A stretch of DNA of 64,000 nt from Mucilaginibacter yixingensis. Lineage in GTDB: Bacteria > Bacteroidota > Bacteroidia > Sphingobacteriales > Sphingobacteriaceae. Location: positions 4,898,001-4,962,000 of the forward strand of contig NZ_CP160205.1 in assembly GCF_041080815.1 (NCBI RefSeq), read 5' to 3'. The translations under genes were made by a program, and so were the position numbers. The notes below the pieces were generated by a model. It did not search any database, was not told the origin of the DNA, and was given only the letters and a program-made list of their open reading frames with translations. Shown piece by piece: positions 25,766-34,888 of this stretch. The first letter of the stretch is position 1. The number at the start of each line of letters is the position of its first letter.

Positions 25766-25894
25766 TTGTCATTGCGAGGGGGAACGACGAAGCAATCTCG
25801 TCGGAGGATAGTCCGGACAAGCAAAGTCGCTATGAATGCGACGAGATTGCTTCGTCACCCTCTGCTTTACCCCTGCCGTTCCTCGCAATGACAA
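25766..25894. repeat. Palindromic repeat with GTCAT ends, copy 3
   Basis: The arms TTGTCATTGCGAGG and CCTCGCAATGACAA enclose a second pair, CGAAGCAATCTCGTC and GACGAGATTGCTTCG. This is the TGCGAGG variant of the family. It occupies the start of the 364-base gap before ctp. The rest of the gap holds only the hairpin at 25996. Confidence 0.8.
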
Positions 25895-25995
25895 GCTAAA
25901 TAACTTCTTATCTAATCCCCCTGTAACCACTTTGTAATTTACTTGCTGCCTTGCTTTTAAATAAAAACATATTTTGTATAATTGTTATTCTATGC

Positions 25996-26026
25996 AGAGA
26001 CGGCCGTAAAATGCTGTCTCTTTTTA
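25996..26026 (+). terminator. Hairpin with T-run upstream of ctp
   Basis: AGAGAC and GTCTCT arms (25996-26001 and 26016-26021) with a 14-base loop, followed by TTTTT. It could end the upstream transcript or act in the ctp leader. Confidence 0.5.
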
Positions 26027-26111
26027 TTTACATTGGCAAAACGGAAAAGCAAATAATAAAGGCGCAAGTTTGATGTTAGATATTAACCCCGATTTAAAGA
26101 CAACCAAGGAT

Positions 26112-28280
26112 ATGTTTAAGAAACTGTATGTGATACTGATACTCGGCTCTGCGCTGGCATGCAAAGCCGCTCCGGCTAAGATGATAAGTGTGCCCGGCTC
26201 TAACGATGTTCAGCCTGATGAGCAGCAGTCTGTAGTGTGCCGTACCATTACCTCGTTTATTTCCAGCTATAACTATAAAAAGGTAGAACTGAACGACTCG
26301 ATATCATCCCTGATATTTGACCGCTACCTGAAAGCGCTTGACGAGAACCACAATTACCTGCTGGCATCAGACGTAAAGGATTTTGAAAAATACCGCACCG
26401 TGCTGGATGACGATCTGAAAAGCGGCAACCTGAACGATGCTTTTTACATTTTTAACGTTTACCAGAAACGCTATAACGAGCATGTAAAATACTCGCTGGC
26501 GCAGATTGACAAACCGTTTGACTACAACCAGAACGAAACTTTTACCTACGACCGTGATAACCTGCCATGGATAGCCAGCCAGGCTGATATGGACAAGTTG
26601 TGGACGCAGCGTGTAAAATACGATCTGCTGAACCTGAAGATGGCTAGTGCAGATATGGCCAAGAACAAAGAAACCCTGCGCAAACGTTATGAGAACCTGC
26701 TATCGCAGTCAAACAAACTGTCAAACCAGGATGTGTTCCAGCTGTTCATGGATGCGTTTACCAATAGCATAGATCCGCACACCAATTACTTTAACCCGTC
26801 AAACGCGGCCAACTTTAACATTGATATGTCGCGCTCGCTGGAGGGTATTGGTGCAAGTCTGAATACAGAGAACGAGTACGTTACCATTAAAAGCGTAGTA
26901 CCGGGCGGCCCTGCCGATAAGAGCAAACAGATTAGCATTGATGACCGCATTATTGGTGTTGCCCAGGGTGCAGACGGCGAGTTTACCGAGGTAATTGGCT
27001 GGCGCATTGATAATGCTATTGCCCTGATTCGCGGTAAAAAAGGCACCATTGTACGTTTGAAAATTCTGCCAAAAGGTAAATCGGCATCAGACAAACCTAA
27101 GATTGTAGAGATGGTGCGCGAAAAAATCATCCTGCAAGATCAGTCGGCCAAGAAAGAGATTCGCACTTATAACAACAATGGCAAACAGGTGAAAATTGGT
27201 ATCATTTCTATCCCTGCTTTCTATGTTGATTTTAACGCCTACAAAGCCGGCGATGCCAACTACAAAAGCACCACCCGCGATGTACGCCTGATTCTGGACA
27301 CCCTGAAAAAGAACAACGTTGACGGCGTGGTGATCGATCTGCGCGAAAACGGCGGTGGCTCGCTGATGGAAGCTATTGAGCTGGCTGGCCTGTTTATTAA
27401 AGAAGGCCCCGTAGTACAGGTGCGCGATACCCAGAATAAAATTGAAGTTGACCAGGATGAAGATCCATCTATCTCCTGGACCGGCCCAATGGCCGTGCTG
27501 GTAGATCGTTTCAGCGCTTCGGCATCAGAAATTTTCTCAGGCGCTATCCAGGATTACGGTCGCGGTTTGATCATCGGTACCCAAACTTATGGTAAAGGCA
27601 CCGTGCAAAGCCCAATCGATCTGGATAAGGTAATCAGCCCGTCGGTTAAAAATCTGCTGGCTAGTTTGGCCGGTAAAAACACCAAATCAGCCGCGGTGGG
27701 TAATGGCAGCCAGAGCCAGTTCGGCCAGCTGAACCTGACTATCGCCAAGTTCTATCGCATCAGCGGTAACGCTACGCAGCATAAAGGCGTAACGCCTGAT
27801 ATCAAATTCCCGTCTGTGATACCGATGGATAAATATGGCGAGGATACCGAATCATCTGCACTGCCTTTTGATATGATTAACAAAAGCGATTACAGCACCG
27901 TAGGCAGCTTTAGCAATGTGTTGCCGCAGCTAAACAAACTGCATGACCAGCGCATGGCTACCAACCCTAACTACAAATATCTGCTGGATGATATTGCCGA
28001 CTTTAAGAAACGTGACGCCGAGAAGAGTGTTACGTTGAACGAGCAATCGCTGAAACAACAACGCGATGCCGATGAGGCCCGCACTTTTGACCGGAACAAC
28101 AAACGTCGTGTAGCGATGGGCCTTCAACCACTCAAAAAAGGCGAGACTGCTAAACCAGCTGCCGTTGCCAAGAAAGAAGCTGACGACCTGGACTTCCTGA
28201 AAATTGAGGCCGGTCAGATTCTGACAGACTATATTGGCATGGACAACAAGGTAACCAACGTTCCGGCACCAAAACAATAA
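26112..28280 (+). CDS. Carboxy-terminal processing peptidase (S41)
   Basis: Tsp/Prc-like periplasmic serine protease of about 722 residues, the long form with an N-terminal DUF3340-type domain. The start at 26112 gives MFKKLYVILILGSALACKAAP, a signal peptide; frames open 14 codons earlier but the export signal favours this ATG. Order: N-terminal helical domain (about 40-235), PDZ (about 240-330, GIGASLNTENEYVTIKSVV), protease core with Ser in FSASASEIF (near 470) and Lys in YGKGTVQ (near 494), then a C-terminal DUF3340 region. It degrades or trims exported proteins by their C-termini. A clear terminator follows. Confidence 0.95.
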   Translation: MFKKLYVILILGSALACKAAPAKMISVPGSNDVQPDEQQSVVCRTITSFISSYNYKKVELNDSISSLIFDRYLKALDENHNYLLASDVKDFEKYRTVLDDDLKSGNLNDAFYIFNVYQKRYNEHVKYSLAQIDKPFDYNQNETFTYDRDNLPWIASQADMDKLWTQRVKYDLLNLKMASADMAKNKETLRKRYENLLSQSNKLSNQDVFQLFMDAFTNSIDPHTNYFNPSNAANFNIDMSRSLEGIGASLNTENEYVTIKSVVPGGPADKSKQISIDDRIIGVAQGADGEFTEVIGWRIDNAIALIRGKKGTIVRLKILPKGKSASDKPKIVEMVREKIILQDQSAKKEIRTYNNNGKQVKIGIISIPAFYVDFNAYKAGDANYKSTTRDVRLILDTLKKNNVDGVVIDLRENGGGSLMEAIELAGLFIKEGPVVQVRDTQNKIEVDQDEDPSISWTGPMAVLVDRFSASASEIFSGAIQDYGRGLIIGTQTYGKGTVQSPIDLDKVISPSVKNLLASLAGKNTKSAAVGNGSQSQFGQLNLTIAKFYRISGNATQHKGVTPDIKFPSVIPMDKYGEDTESSALPFDMINKSDYSTVGSFSNVLPQLNKLHDQRMATNPNYKYLLDDIADFKKRDAEKSVTLNEQSLKQQRDADEARTFDRNNKRRVAMGLQPLKKGETAKPAAVAKKEADDLDFLKIEAGQILTDYIGMDNKVTNVPAPKQ

Positions 28281-28298
28281 AAAAGAAGCTTTATATTA

Positions 28299-28330
28299 AA
28301 GCCCCTGCGGATTACCGCAGGGGCTTTTTT
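28299..28330 (+). terminator. Terminator of the S41 peptidase gene
   Basis: Ten-base perfect stem GCCCCTGCGG/CCGCAGGGGC (28301-28310 and 28315-28324), loop ATTA, then six T. It lies 19 bases after the stop, and the convergent phosphatase gene ends 27 bases beyond. Confidence 0.92.
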
Positions 28331-28356
28331 GTTGCTCTGGCCGGCAGAAAACACTG

Positions 28357-29592
28357 CTAAAAAATCCTCAGCGTAAGCAGGGTAATATCGTCAATAGGCT
28401 TGCCCCTGATCACCAGGTTCATATGATCCATCAGGAGCTGGTTAAAACGGTCTGGCTGCTGCTCGCCATTGTTGATTGTAAACTCTATCAACTTGTCTTC
28501 GTTCCACTGTTTGGTTTGATCTACCTCGTAATCCATCAATCCGTCGGTGTAATTGATAATGAGCGATCCTGGCTCTACATCAATCTCGCCCTGGTTAAGA
28601 AACGGCAGATTTTCAAACGCACCAATCATCGTAGTTCCCAATTTTAATGGCACCGCTTCGCCATTGGCATAAAGGATAGATGGGTTGTGTCCGCAATTAA
28701 TATAGTTGAGCTTGCGTGTATGCTGATTGTATTTGGCCAGAAAAAGGGTGATAAATTTCTCGCCGCGTGTGTTGCTTACCACAATATGATTAAGCCGGTC
28801 TACAATGCTGGTCAAATCATCTTCTACCGTGGCCCAGGCGCGCAGGCTGGCCTGAAAGTTGGCCATCAGCAGCGCAGCCGAAATGCCTTTGCCAGACACA
28901 TCGGCAATGCACCAAAGCAGCTCCTGGTCGTTCAGGCGGATGAAATCAAAATAATCGCCGCCGATGTCTTGATGGGGCAGGTATTTGGCGCCAATTTCTA
29001 CCGCGGCATCTTTATGCAGCTTGCCGGGGATCAGCATGTTTTGCACCTCTACTGCCAGCTCCATTTCGCGCTGCATACGCTCGGTTTCTAAACGCTGGCG
29101 AAATAGTTTTTTGTTTTGCAGCGCCACCACAATGGTATTGACCAACGTTTGTACAAACTGCAGGTCGTTATCTACCATTTCATCGTCAGACTCAAAATCA
29201 CCAATCAGGATGTAGGCCAGCGGCTTATTTTTAGTATAGATGGGGATAAAGAAATCGTAGCTGCTTAATAAGAAATTCCGGCTGTGGATTAGTGCGAACG
29301 GCTCCCTTATTTTCTTTAATGTATTACAGGCTCTAAGCAGTACCGGCAGCGTTTCAAACTGTCCGCCGTATTTAGACAGGCAGATAAAGCTATCATCTTT
29401 CTCTACCAGCAGCCGCATACGGCCAATGCGCAGCAGGTTTTTAAAAATAGCCTCCAGCATCTGGATGATAACAGGCGTGGCCGAGTTACGGTTAATAGCA
29501 CGCGTAATCTCCAACAATGAGTTCAACTCAGACTGCCTCTTGAGCAGTAATCGTATTAATTCGTCTTCTCCCTGGTTATTTGTTTGCTGCAT
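28357..29592 (-). CDS. GAF-domain SpoIIE/RsbU-type protein phosphatase
   Basis: 411 residues. A GAF-like sensor region (about 30-185) is followed by a short coiled coil (LETERMQREMELAVEVQNML). A PP2C SIGMA catalytic domain runs from about 200 to 411, with metal-binding IGGDYFDFIRL near 209, CIADVSGKGISAALLMA, and DDITLLTLR at the end. Such phosphatases dephosphorylate anti-anti-sigma proteins and control sigma factors. No STAS or anti-sigma kinase gene is nearby, so the partner is unknown. No membrane segment. The ATG at 29592 gives MQQTNNQGEDELIRLL. Confidence 0.92.
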   Translation of the reverse strand: MQQTNNQGEDELIRLLLKRQSELNSLLEITRAINRNSATPVIIQMLEAIFKNLLRIGRMRLLVEKDDSFICLSKYGGQFETLPVLLRACNTLKKIREPFALIHSRNFLLSSYDFFIPIYTKNKPLAYILIGDFESDDEMVDNDLQFVQTLVNTIVVALQNKKLFRQRLETERMQREMELAVEVQNMLIPGKLHKDAAVEIGAKYLPHQDIGGDYFDFIRLNDQELLWCIADVSGKGISAALLMANFQASLRAWATVEDDLTSIVDRLNHIVVSNTRGEKFITLFLAKYNQHTRKLNYINCGHNPSILYANGEAVPLKLGTTMIGAFENLPFLNQGEIDVEPGSLIINYTDGLMDYEVDQTKQWNEDKLIEFTINNGEQQPDRFNQLLMDHMNLVIRGKPIDDITLLTLRIF

Positions 29593-29712
29593 GTAGCGTA
29601 GAGGGCTTCACTAAATTATAAAATTAAATTAACAATAAAACCCCGGAAACATTATCTGCACAATGTTTAGCGTTAATTTAATGCGCTTTATTAATAAAGC
29701 AAAGACCTGTTG

Positions 29713-30132
29713 TCATGGAGTGGCAGATACCCATACTTCGCCGTCCTCAAAAACCTCTTTCTTCCAGATAGGAACGGTTTGTTTCAGCGTATCAATCAAA
29801 AAACGGCAAGCCTCAAAAGCAGCATCGCGATGGGCTGCCGCTACGGCAATAATCACCGGCACTTCGCCTACCTCTAGCGTGCCCACCCGGTGGTGGATAG
29901 CAATACGTTGCACCGGCCATTGCTGCAGAGCGCGGTCGGCCAGTCTTTTCATCTCGCTCAGGGCCATGGGCTCGTAGGCTTCAAACTCCAGACGTAGCAC
30001 AGGGCGGCCCTTGGTAGCATTGCGTACGGTGCCAATAAAAACATCAATCCCACCACAATCTGGCGCCATTACATGCGCAATGCAGGCGTTGATATCTAAA
30101 GGCTGGTGGGTTAAAATAATGCTGGTTTCCAT
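29713..30132 (-). CDS. moaE: Molybdopterin synthase catalytic subunit
   Basis: Large subunit of molybdopterin synthase, which transfers sulfur from MoaD thiocarboxylate to precursor Z (cyclic pyranopterin phosphate). The 139 residues carry GIDVFIGTVRNATKGR, LEFEAYEPMA, IHHRVGTLEVGEV and AAAHRDAAFEACRFLID, followed by IWKKE with the active-site Lys pair. It follows moaD with a 6-base gap, so the two synthase subunits are made from one message. Other molybdenum cofactor genes are not in the window. Confidence 0.96.
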   Translation of the reverse strand: METSIILTHQPLDINACIAHVMAPDCGGIDVFIGTVRNATKGRPVLRLEFEAYEPMALSEMKRLADRALQQWPVQRIAIHHRVGTLEVGEVPVIIAVAAAHRDAAFEACRFLIDTLKQTVPIWKKEVFEDGEVWVSATP

Positions 30133-30138
30133 ATCAGA

Positions 30139-30381
30139 TCAACCTCCGCTTACTGGTGGAATAATGGCTATCTCATCAGTAGCGCTCAACAGCAGTTCAT
30201 CATCGGCATACTCATTGTTTACCGCTAACAGGTAGGAGGCGAGTTGTTTCAATCGCGGATACTTTTGTTCCAACGCTGTTTTCAGGCTGGTGGCCGTTGC
30301 TCCTTCGGGTAATTCCAGTTTAATGGAGCTACCGCCAAAAATATCTTTGGCAATGCCGAACGCTAAGATGTTTACTAACAT
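30139..30381 (-). CDS. moaD: Molybdopterin synthase sulfur-carrier subunit
   Basis: 80 residues of ubiquitin-like fold. The frame is open far upstream, but the ATG ending at 30381 gives MLVNILAFGIAKDIFGG, the correct family start. The C-terminus is PPVSGG: the terminal Gly-Gly is adenylated and thiocarboxylated by MoeB, and then supplies sulfur to MoaE. A TATATTTG box lies just upstream, so this start agrees with the promoter. Operon order is moaD-moaE. Confidence 0.94.
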   Translation of the reverse strand: MLVNILAFGIAKDIFGGSSIKLELPEGATATSLKTALEQKYPRLKQLASYLLAVNNEYADDELLLSATDEIAIIPPVSGG

Positions 30382-30388
30382 AACTATG

Positions 30389-30420
30389 CAAATATACCAA
30401 GTCTGGGGCAAGTTGAACAA
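30389..30420 (-). promoter_or_regulatory. Promoter of moaD-moaE
   Basis: On the minus strand a TTG (30418-30420) stands 21 bases before a perfect TATATTTG (30396 to 30389), the Bacteroidota minus-33/minus-7 arrangement. The box ends only 7 bases before the ATG, so the transcript would have almost no leader. Confidence 0.65.
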
Positions 30421-30535
30421 CACGCAGCCAAACGGCAAGCATTGGGAAGGGTTGCACCGTAAAATCTTAGTTGCATTTAACAGACTATAATACATCATTT
30501 TAACAAGCCCTTGCAAAATTGTACCTTGTTGGTTC

Positions 30536-31759
30536 ATGAAGAAACTACTAACCAACCTTACCTTCCAGGTGCTTGTGGCTATTGCGCTGGGCATTATTGT
30601 GGGCTATTACTTTAAAAGCTTCGGCCCAACCGCCGACTTGATCAGCAAGAAGTTTATAGACCTGATTACCATGCTCATCGCTCCCATCATCTTCCTTACC
30701 ATTGTGCTGGGCATTGCAGGCATGAGCGATATGAAAAAGGTGGGCCGCGTTGGCGGCAAGGCGCTGTTATATTTTGAGGTGGTCACTTCTTTTGCGCTGA
30801 TAATAGGCATTGTGGTAGCCAACATACTCCGCCCCGGCGATGGCGTTAGTGCACACGGGCACGTTGATGAAGCCAAGCTGGCCACCTACCAGAAAGCCGC
30901 CGGCGAGATGAAGTGGGGCGAGTTTTTTGCGCACATCATCCCCAATAACGTTTTTGATGCTTTTACCCGCGGCGATATTTTGCAGGTATTATTTTTTGCT
31001 ATCCTCTTCGGCTTTGGGCTGAGCAAGATGGGAAGCGTAGGCCAATCACTCATTGGCACATTTGATAAATTATTAAAGGTCTTCTTTAATATTATGAAGG
31101 TGGTGATGCGTCTGGCCCCTATTGGGGCTTTTGCGGGGATGGCTTTTACCATCAGCAAATATGGCGTGCAGACGTTGAAACCAATGGCCAAAATGATGGG
31201 CTCGGTTTATCTGACCATGTTCTTGTTTGTTTTTGTGGTGCTCAACATCATCTGCATGATCTGGAAGTTTAGCCTGTGGAAATACCTCAAACATATTAAA
31301 GAAGAGATCTTGATTGTACTGGGTACCTCATCTTCAGAATCGGCACTGCCGGCCATGATGGAGAAGATGGAAAAGTTTGGTTGCTCCAAATCGGTTGTCG
31401 GGTTGGTGATCCCTACGGGTTATTCTTTTAACCTGGATGGTACCACCATTTATCTGTCTATGGCGGTTATCTTTCTTTCGCAGGTGTTTCATGTGCCGCT
31501 TTCGCTGGGTCAGCAGCTGACTATTATTGGCATTATGATGTTGACCTCCAAAGGCGCCGCTGCGGTGACCGGCGGTGGGTTCATTGTGCTTACATCAACC
31601 TTAACGGCCATGAAGATCATCCCCATAGAGGGCGTGGCGATACTATTCGGTATAGACCGTTTTATGTCTGAGGCACGGGCCATCACCAATGTGATAGGGA
31701 ATGGTATTGCTACCATTGTGATTGCTAAGAGTGAGGGTGAGTTTGTGGAGCCGGGTTAG
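30536..31759 (+). CDS. dctA: C4-dicarboxylate/cation symporter, DctA-like
   Basis: 407 residues of the DAACS family (TC 2.A.23), with about eight transmembrane helices and two re-entrant loops. The serine-rich hairpin GTSSSESALPAMMEKMEKFG (near 263) and GYSFNLDGTTIYLSMAVIFL (near 295) match DctA rather than glutamate carriers. IDRFMSEARAITNVIGNGIAT near the C-terminus also fits DctA. Likely import of succinate, fumarate or malate with protons or sodium. Glutamate/aspartate transport is the main alternative. Divergent from moaD; a TACCTTGT box precedes the ATG. Confidence 0.88.
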   Translation: MKKLLTNLTFQVLVAIALGIIVGYYFKSFGPTADLISKKFIDLITMLIAPIIFLTIVLGIAGMSDMKKVGRVGGKALLYFEVVTSFALIIGIVVANILRPGDGVSAHGHVDEAKLATYQKAAGEMKWGEFFAHIIPNNVFDAFTRGDILQVLFFAILFGFGLSKMGSVGQSLIGTFDKLLKVFFNIMKVVMRLAPIGAFAGMAFTISKYGVQTLKPMAKMMGSVYLTMFLFVFVVLNIICMIWKFSLWKYLKHIKEEILIVLGTSSSESALPAMMEKMEKFGCSKSVVGLVIPTGYSFNLDGTTIYLSMAVIFLSQVFHVPLSLGQQLTIIGIMMLTSKGAAAVTGGGFIVLTSTLTAMKIIPIEGVAILFGIDRFMSEARAITNVIGNGIATIVIAKSEGEFVEPG

Positions 31760-31787
31760 AAAGGTTATATTGTAAAAAACAAGCATC

Positions 31788-32237
31788 ATGAAAAAAATCT
31801 TTATCTTATCATGTGCGCTTTTATTGTTGGGCGTTTCGTCTTGTAAAAAGAACGATAAAACAACAACTACTACAAACATCGCCGTAACGGTAAAATCCGG
31901 GGTTACCCAAACTGCTTCCAGCGGGGCTACTGTTAATTTATATGTTAGTGCAACGGCGGCCACCGCGGGCAGTGCACCAGATTACAACGCCACAGCAGAC
32001 CAAACGGGCAAAGCTACTTTTAGTAATGTAAATGCGGGGACTTATTATGTGGTTGCTGTTAATGGTGCCGCCAAAAATTATTACAGTGGCCTTATCCCTA
32101 TTGGTTATACAAATGGTGCCGTTGTTTATCAAGACACTAACGGAGACGGGAAAATTGATGCAAACGACAAGGTAACTGCGCCTTCTGTAACTGTTGCCAG
32201 TGGTGCAACAAGCGCTTTTACTGCCGTTATTTACTAA
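31788..32237 (+). CDS. Hypothetical lipoprotein with dockerin-like calcium loop
   Basis: 149 residues. Lipoprotein signal MKKIFILSCALLLLGVSSC (Cys19), then KKNDKTTTTTN, a low-complexity linker. The remainder is a beta-sandwich-like sequence (carboxypeptidase regulatory-like, with GATVNLYVSAT and GKATFSNVNAGTYYVVAV). Near the end is DTNGDGKIDANDKV, a perfect Asp-rich EF-hand/dockerin-type loop. Surface lipoprotein of unknown function. It starts 28 bases after the symporter stop and may share its transcript. Confidence 0.75.
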   Translation: MKKIFILSCALLLLGVSSCKKNDKTTTTTNIAVTVKSGVTQTASSGATVNLYVSATAATAGSAPDYNATADQTGKATFSNVNAGTYYVVAVNGAAKNYYSGLIPIGYTNGAVVYQDTNGDGKIDANDKVTAPSVTVASGATSAFTAVIY

Positions 32238-32279
32238 AAAGAGGCGTGCCCTATGATTAAACGCTTTCGATTATTATAA

Positions 32280-32310
32280 AAAAGGCCGATGTTCATCACA
32301 CCGGCCTTTT
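32280..32310. terminator. Bidirectional terminator before ahcY
   Basis: AAAAGGCCG (32280-32288) pairs with CGGCCTTTT (32302-32310). Runs of A and T flank both sides, so it can end both the lipoprotein transcript and the convergent ahcY transcript. Confidence 0.8.
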
Positions 32311-32334
32311 GAATTTCTATTTTTGACTTTTTAA

Positions 32335-33651
32335 TTAGTAACGGTAGTACTCCGGTTTAAACGGACCTTCTACTGGTACACCAATGTAATCAGCCTGATC
32401 CTGATCAAGCACTTCCAGTTCTACACCAATTTTGGCCAGGTGCAGACGGGCAACTTTCTCATCCAGGTGTTTTGGCAGAGTGTAAACTTTGTTCTCGTAC
32501 GCGCCGCCGTTGGTCCACAGTTCCAGCTGAGCCAGGGTTTGGTTGGTGAACGAGTTTGACATTACAAAGCTTGGGTGACCGGTAGCACAGCCCAGATTTA
32601 CCAGGCGGCCTTCTGCCAATACGATTACGTCTTTACCGTCAACGTTATATTTATCAACCTGTGGTTTAATCTCAATTTTGGTGTTGCCATAAGCGCCGTT
32701 TAACCAAGCCATGTCAATCTCGTTATCAAAGTGACCGATGTTACAAACAATGGCTTTATCTTTCAACGCACGGAAATGCGCTTCGCGAACGATGTTTTTG
32801 TTACCGGTAGCAGTTACTACAATATCAGCCTCGGCAATAGCGGTAGAAAGTTTTTTCACTTCATAACCTTCCATAGCAGCCTGCAGGGCACAGATCGGGT
32901 CAATCTCGGTAACGATAACGCGTACACCGGCATTGCGCAGTGAATCTGCAGAGCCTTTGCCCACATCGCCATAACCGCAAACAACACCAACTTTACCAGC
33001 CATCATCACGTCGGTAGCGCGACGGATCGCGTCAACCAATGATTCGCGGCAACCGTATTTGTTATCAAATTTAGATTTGGTAACCGAATCGTTAATGTTA
33101 ATAGCAGGGATAGGCAGCGTACCGTTTTTAACACGCTCATACAGTCGGTGTACACCGGTAGTGGTTTCTTCAGAAAGACCTTTAATGCCGGCAACCAGCT
33201 CAGGGTATTTGTCTAATACCATGTTGGTTAAATCGCCGCCATCGTCAAGAATCATGTTTAATGGCTGGCGATCTTCGCCAAAGAACAGGGTTTGCTCAAT
33301 GCACCAGTCAAACTCTTCGGCGTTCATACCTTTCCAGGCGTAAACAGAAATACCAGCAGCGGCAATAGCAGCAGCAGCATGATCTTGAGTAGAGAAGATG
33401 TTACAAGAAGACCAGGTAACTTCAGCACCCAGCGCAATCAGGGTTTCAATTAACACGGCGGTTTGGATGGTCATGTGCAGACAGCCTGCAATGCGTGCAC
33501 CAGCCAATGGTTTTGACGGACCGTATTCGGCGCGCAGCGACATCAGGCCCGGCATTTCGGCTTCGGCCAGTTCAATCTCTTTGCGGCCCCAATCAGCCAG
33601 CGAAAAATCTTTTACCTTGTATTTGGTGTAAGTGGTTTCTACTGAAGACAT
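32335..33651 (-). CDS. ahcY: Adenosylhomocysteinase
   Basis: Hydrolyses S-adenosylhomocysteine to adenosine and homocysteine, keeping methylation running; NAD-dependent tetramer. 438 residues from the ATG at 33651 (MSSVETTYTKYKVKDFSLADWG); a start seven codons earlier is less likely. The NAD fold has GYGDVGKGSADSLRNAGVRV, followed by TEIDPICALQAAMEGY. The substrate Asp-rich loop is LDDGGDLTNM, and INDSVTKSKFDNKYG carries the catalytic Lys and Asp. The C-terminus PEYYRY is the family's closing motif. A TAATTTTG promoter lies close upstream. Confidence 0.98.
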   Translation of the reverse strand: MSSVETTYTKYKVKDFSLADWGRKEIELAEAEMPGLMSLRAEYGPSKPLAGARIAGCLHMTIQTAVLIETLIALGAEVTWSSCNIFSTQDHAAAAIAAAGISVYAWKGMNAEEFDWCIEQTLFFGEDRQPLNMILDDGGDLTNMVLDKYPELVAGIKGLSEETTTGVHRLYERVKNGTLPIPAININDSVTKSKFDNKYGCRESLVDAIRRATDVMMAGKVGVVCGYGDVGKGSADSLRNAGVRVIVTEIDPICALQAAMEGYEVKKLSTAIAEADIVVTATGNKNIVREAHFRALKDKAIVCNIGHFDNEIDMAWLNGAYGNTKIEIKPQVDKYNVDGKDVIVLAEGRLVNLGCATGHPSFVMSNSFTNQTLAQLELWTNGGAYENKVYTLPKHLDEKVARLHLAKIGVELEVLDQDQADYIGVPVEGPFKPEYYRY

Positions 33652-33669
33652 AATTTCTTGATTTTGACG

Positions 33670-33677
33670 CAAAATTA
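33670..33677 (-). promoter_or_regulatory. Minus-7 box of ahcY
   Basis: On the minus strand TAATTTTG matches TAnnTTTG perfectly. It ends 19 bases before the ATG, giving a leader of about 13-15 bases. Confidence 0.6.
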
Positions 33678-33840
33678 CGCAATAGGTTTATGAAAATGAA
33701 ATTGTGCCCATTGGCAGTGATTGGCGATTAGCCGATTAAGGATTGGGGTTTTGAAGTGAGGCTCTGGAATAAAAAATAAATGGCGGCAACTTAGCATGTG
33801 GGGTGCCGAAACAAGTTCGGCATGACGTGAAAGACATAGA

Positions 33841-33880
33841 AATCTTGTTAATCCTTAAAATCTAATAAATCCCGGTTCAG
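33841..33880. repeat. Single arm of the TTAAATCCTGGTT repeat
   Basis: AATCTTGTTAATCC, then AATAAATCCCGGTTCAG, resembles the right arm of the repeat at 5785-5892, with substitutions. A small GTCAT-type hairpin (TGCCGAAACAAGTTCGGCA, 33807-33825) stands before it in the same gap. Confidence 0.45.
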
Positions 33881-33905
33881 ACAATTTCCTTACTTTTACC
33901 CACTT

Positions 33906-34826
33906 ATGCAAGGACTCGTAACCAAATCAACCGGAAGCTGGTATCAGGTGCAAACGCCTGATGGCAAACGCTATGAGGCACGCATTAAAGGTAAGTTTCG
34001 CATTAAGGGCATGGTAACCACCAACCCTATTGCCGTGGGCGACCAGGTTGATTTTGAGTTTGAACCTGGTAGTGATAACGCGGTGATTACCCACCTGCAC
34101 CCACGCAGAAACTACATTATCCGCAAATCTATCAACCTGTCTAAACAGGCGCAGATCATTGCGGCCAACCTGGATCAGGCCATACTGGTGGTTACGCTGG
34201 CATCGCCCCGTACTTCATTAGGCTTTATTGATCGCTTCCTGGTAACGGCCGAGGCCTATGACATACCTGCCGCATTGGTTTTTAACAAGCTGGATCTGTT
34301 TAGCGAAGAGGGGTTGGAGATATTGGCCGAGTACGAATCGATCTATGAAGATCTTGGTTATCCTTGTTTTGAAGTATCAGCCCTGAAAGGCACCAATATT
34401 GACCAGGTAGAGGCACTGATAAAAGATAAAACCACGCTGATTACCGGTCACTCGGGGGTAGGTAAATCAAGTTTGATCAACGCCCTGCTGCCCGATCTGG
34501 CCTTGCGCACCGGAGAGGTAAGCGGATGGAGCGATAAAGGTATGCATACCACCACCTTTGCCGAAATGCACGATCTGCCGCATGGTGGCTCCATTATAGA
34601 TACCCCGGGTATCCGTGAGTTAGGCATTATTGACATTGAACCACAGGAGCTGGGGCACTTCTTTCCAGAGATTCGCGAGCGGATGAATGGGTGCCGGTTT
34701 AATAATTGCCGCCATATTAACGAGCCCGGCTGCGCTGTTTTAGATGCAGTTGAAGAAGGAGAGATAGCACCAACCCGTTATGAGAGTTACCTCAGCATCT
34801 ATCATGGTAATGATACCCGCGCGTAG
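33906..34826 (+). CDS. rsgA: Ribosome small-subunit-dependent GTPase A
   Basis: Circularly permuted GTPase that helps mature the 30S subunit. The 306 residues begin with an OB-fold (about 1-75). The GTPase motifs come in permuted order: FNKLD (G4), then SALKG (G5), P-loop TGHSGVGKSSLIN (near 180), and DTPGIREL (G3). A C-terminal zinc module has CRFNNCRHINEPGC, with Cys, Cys, His and Cys as ligands. Full length. A TACTTTTA box lies 7 bases before the ATG. Followed at 62 bases by a lipoprotein gene. Confidence 0.97.
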   Translation: MQGLVTKSTGSWYQVQTPDGKRYEARIKGKFRIKGMVTTNPIAVGDQVDFEFEPGSDNAVITHLHPRRNYIIRKSINLSKQAQIIAANLDQAILVVTLASPRTSLGFIDRFLVTAEAYDIPAALVFNKLDLFSEEGLEILAEYESIYEDLGYPCFEVSALKGTNIDQVEALIKDKTTLITGHSGVGKSSLINALLPDLALRTGEVSGWSDKGMHTTTFAEMHDLPHGGSIIDTPGIRELGIIDIEPQELGHFFPEIRERMNGCRFNNCRHINEPGCAVLDAVEEGEIAPTRYESYLSIYHGNDTRA

Positions 34827-34888
34827 ATGTTGTTGCTTTCACAATAAAAACAAACTGATATAGTTCTTCCTAATACATCAACCTTATT

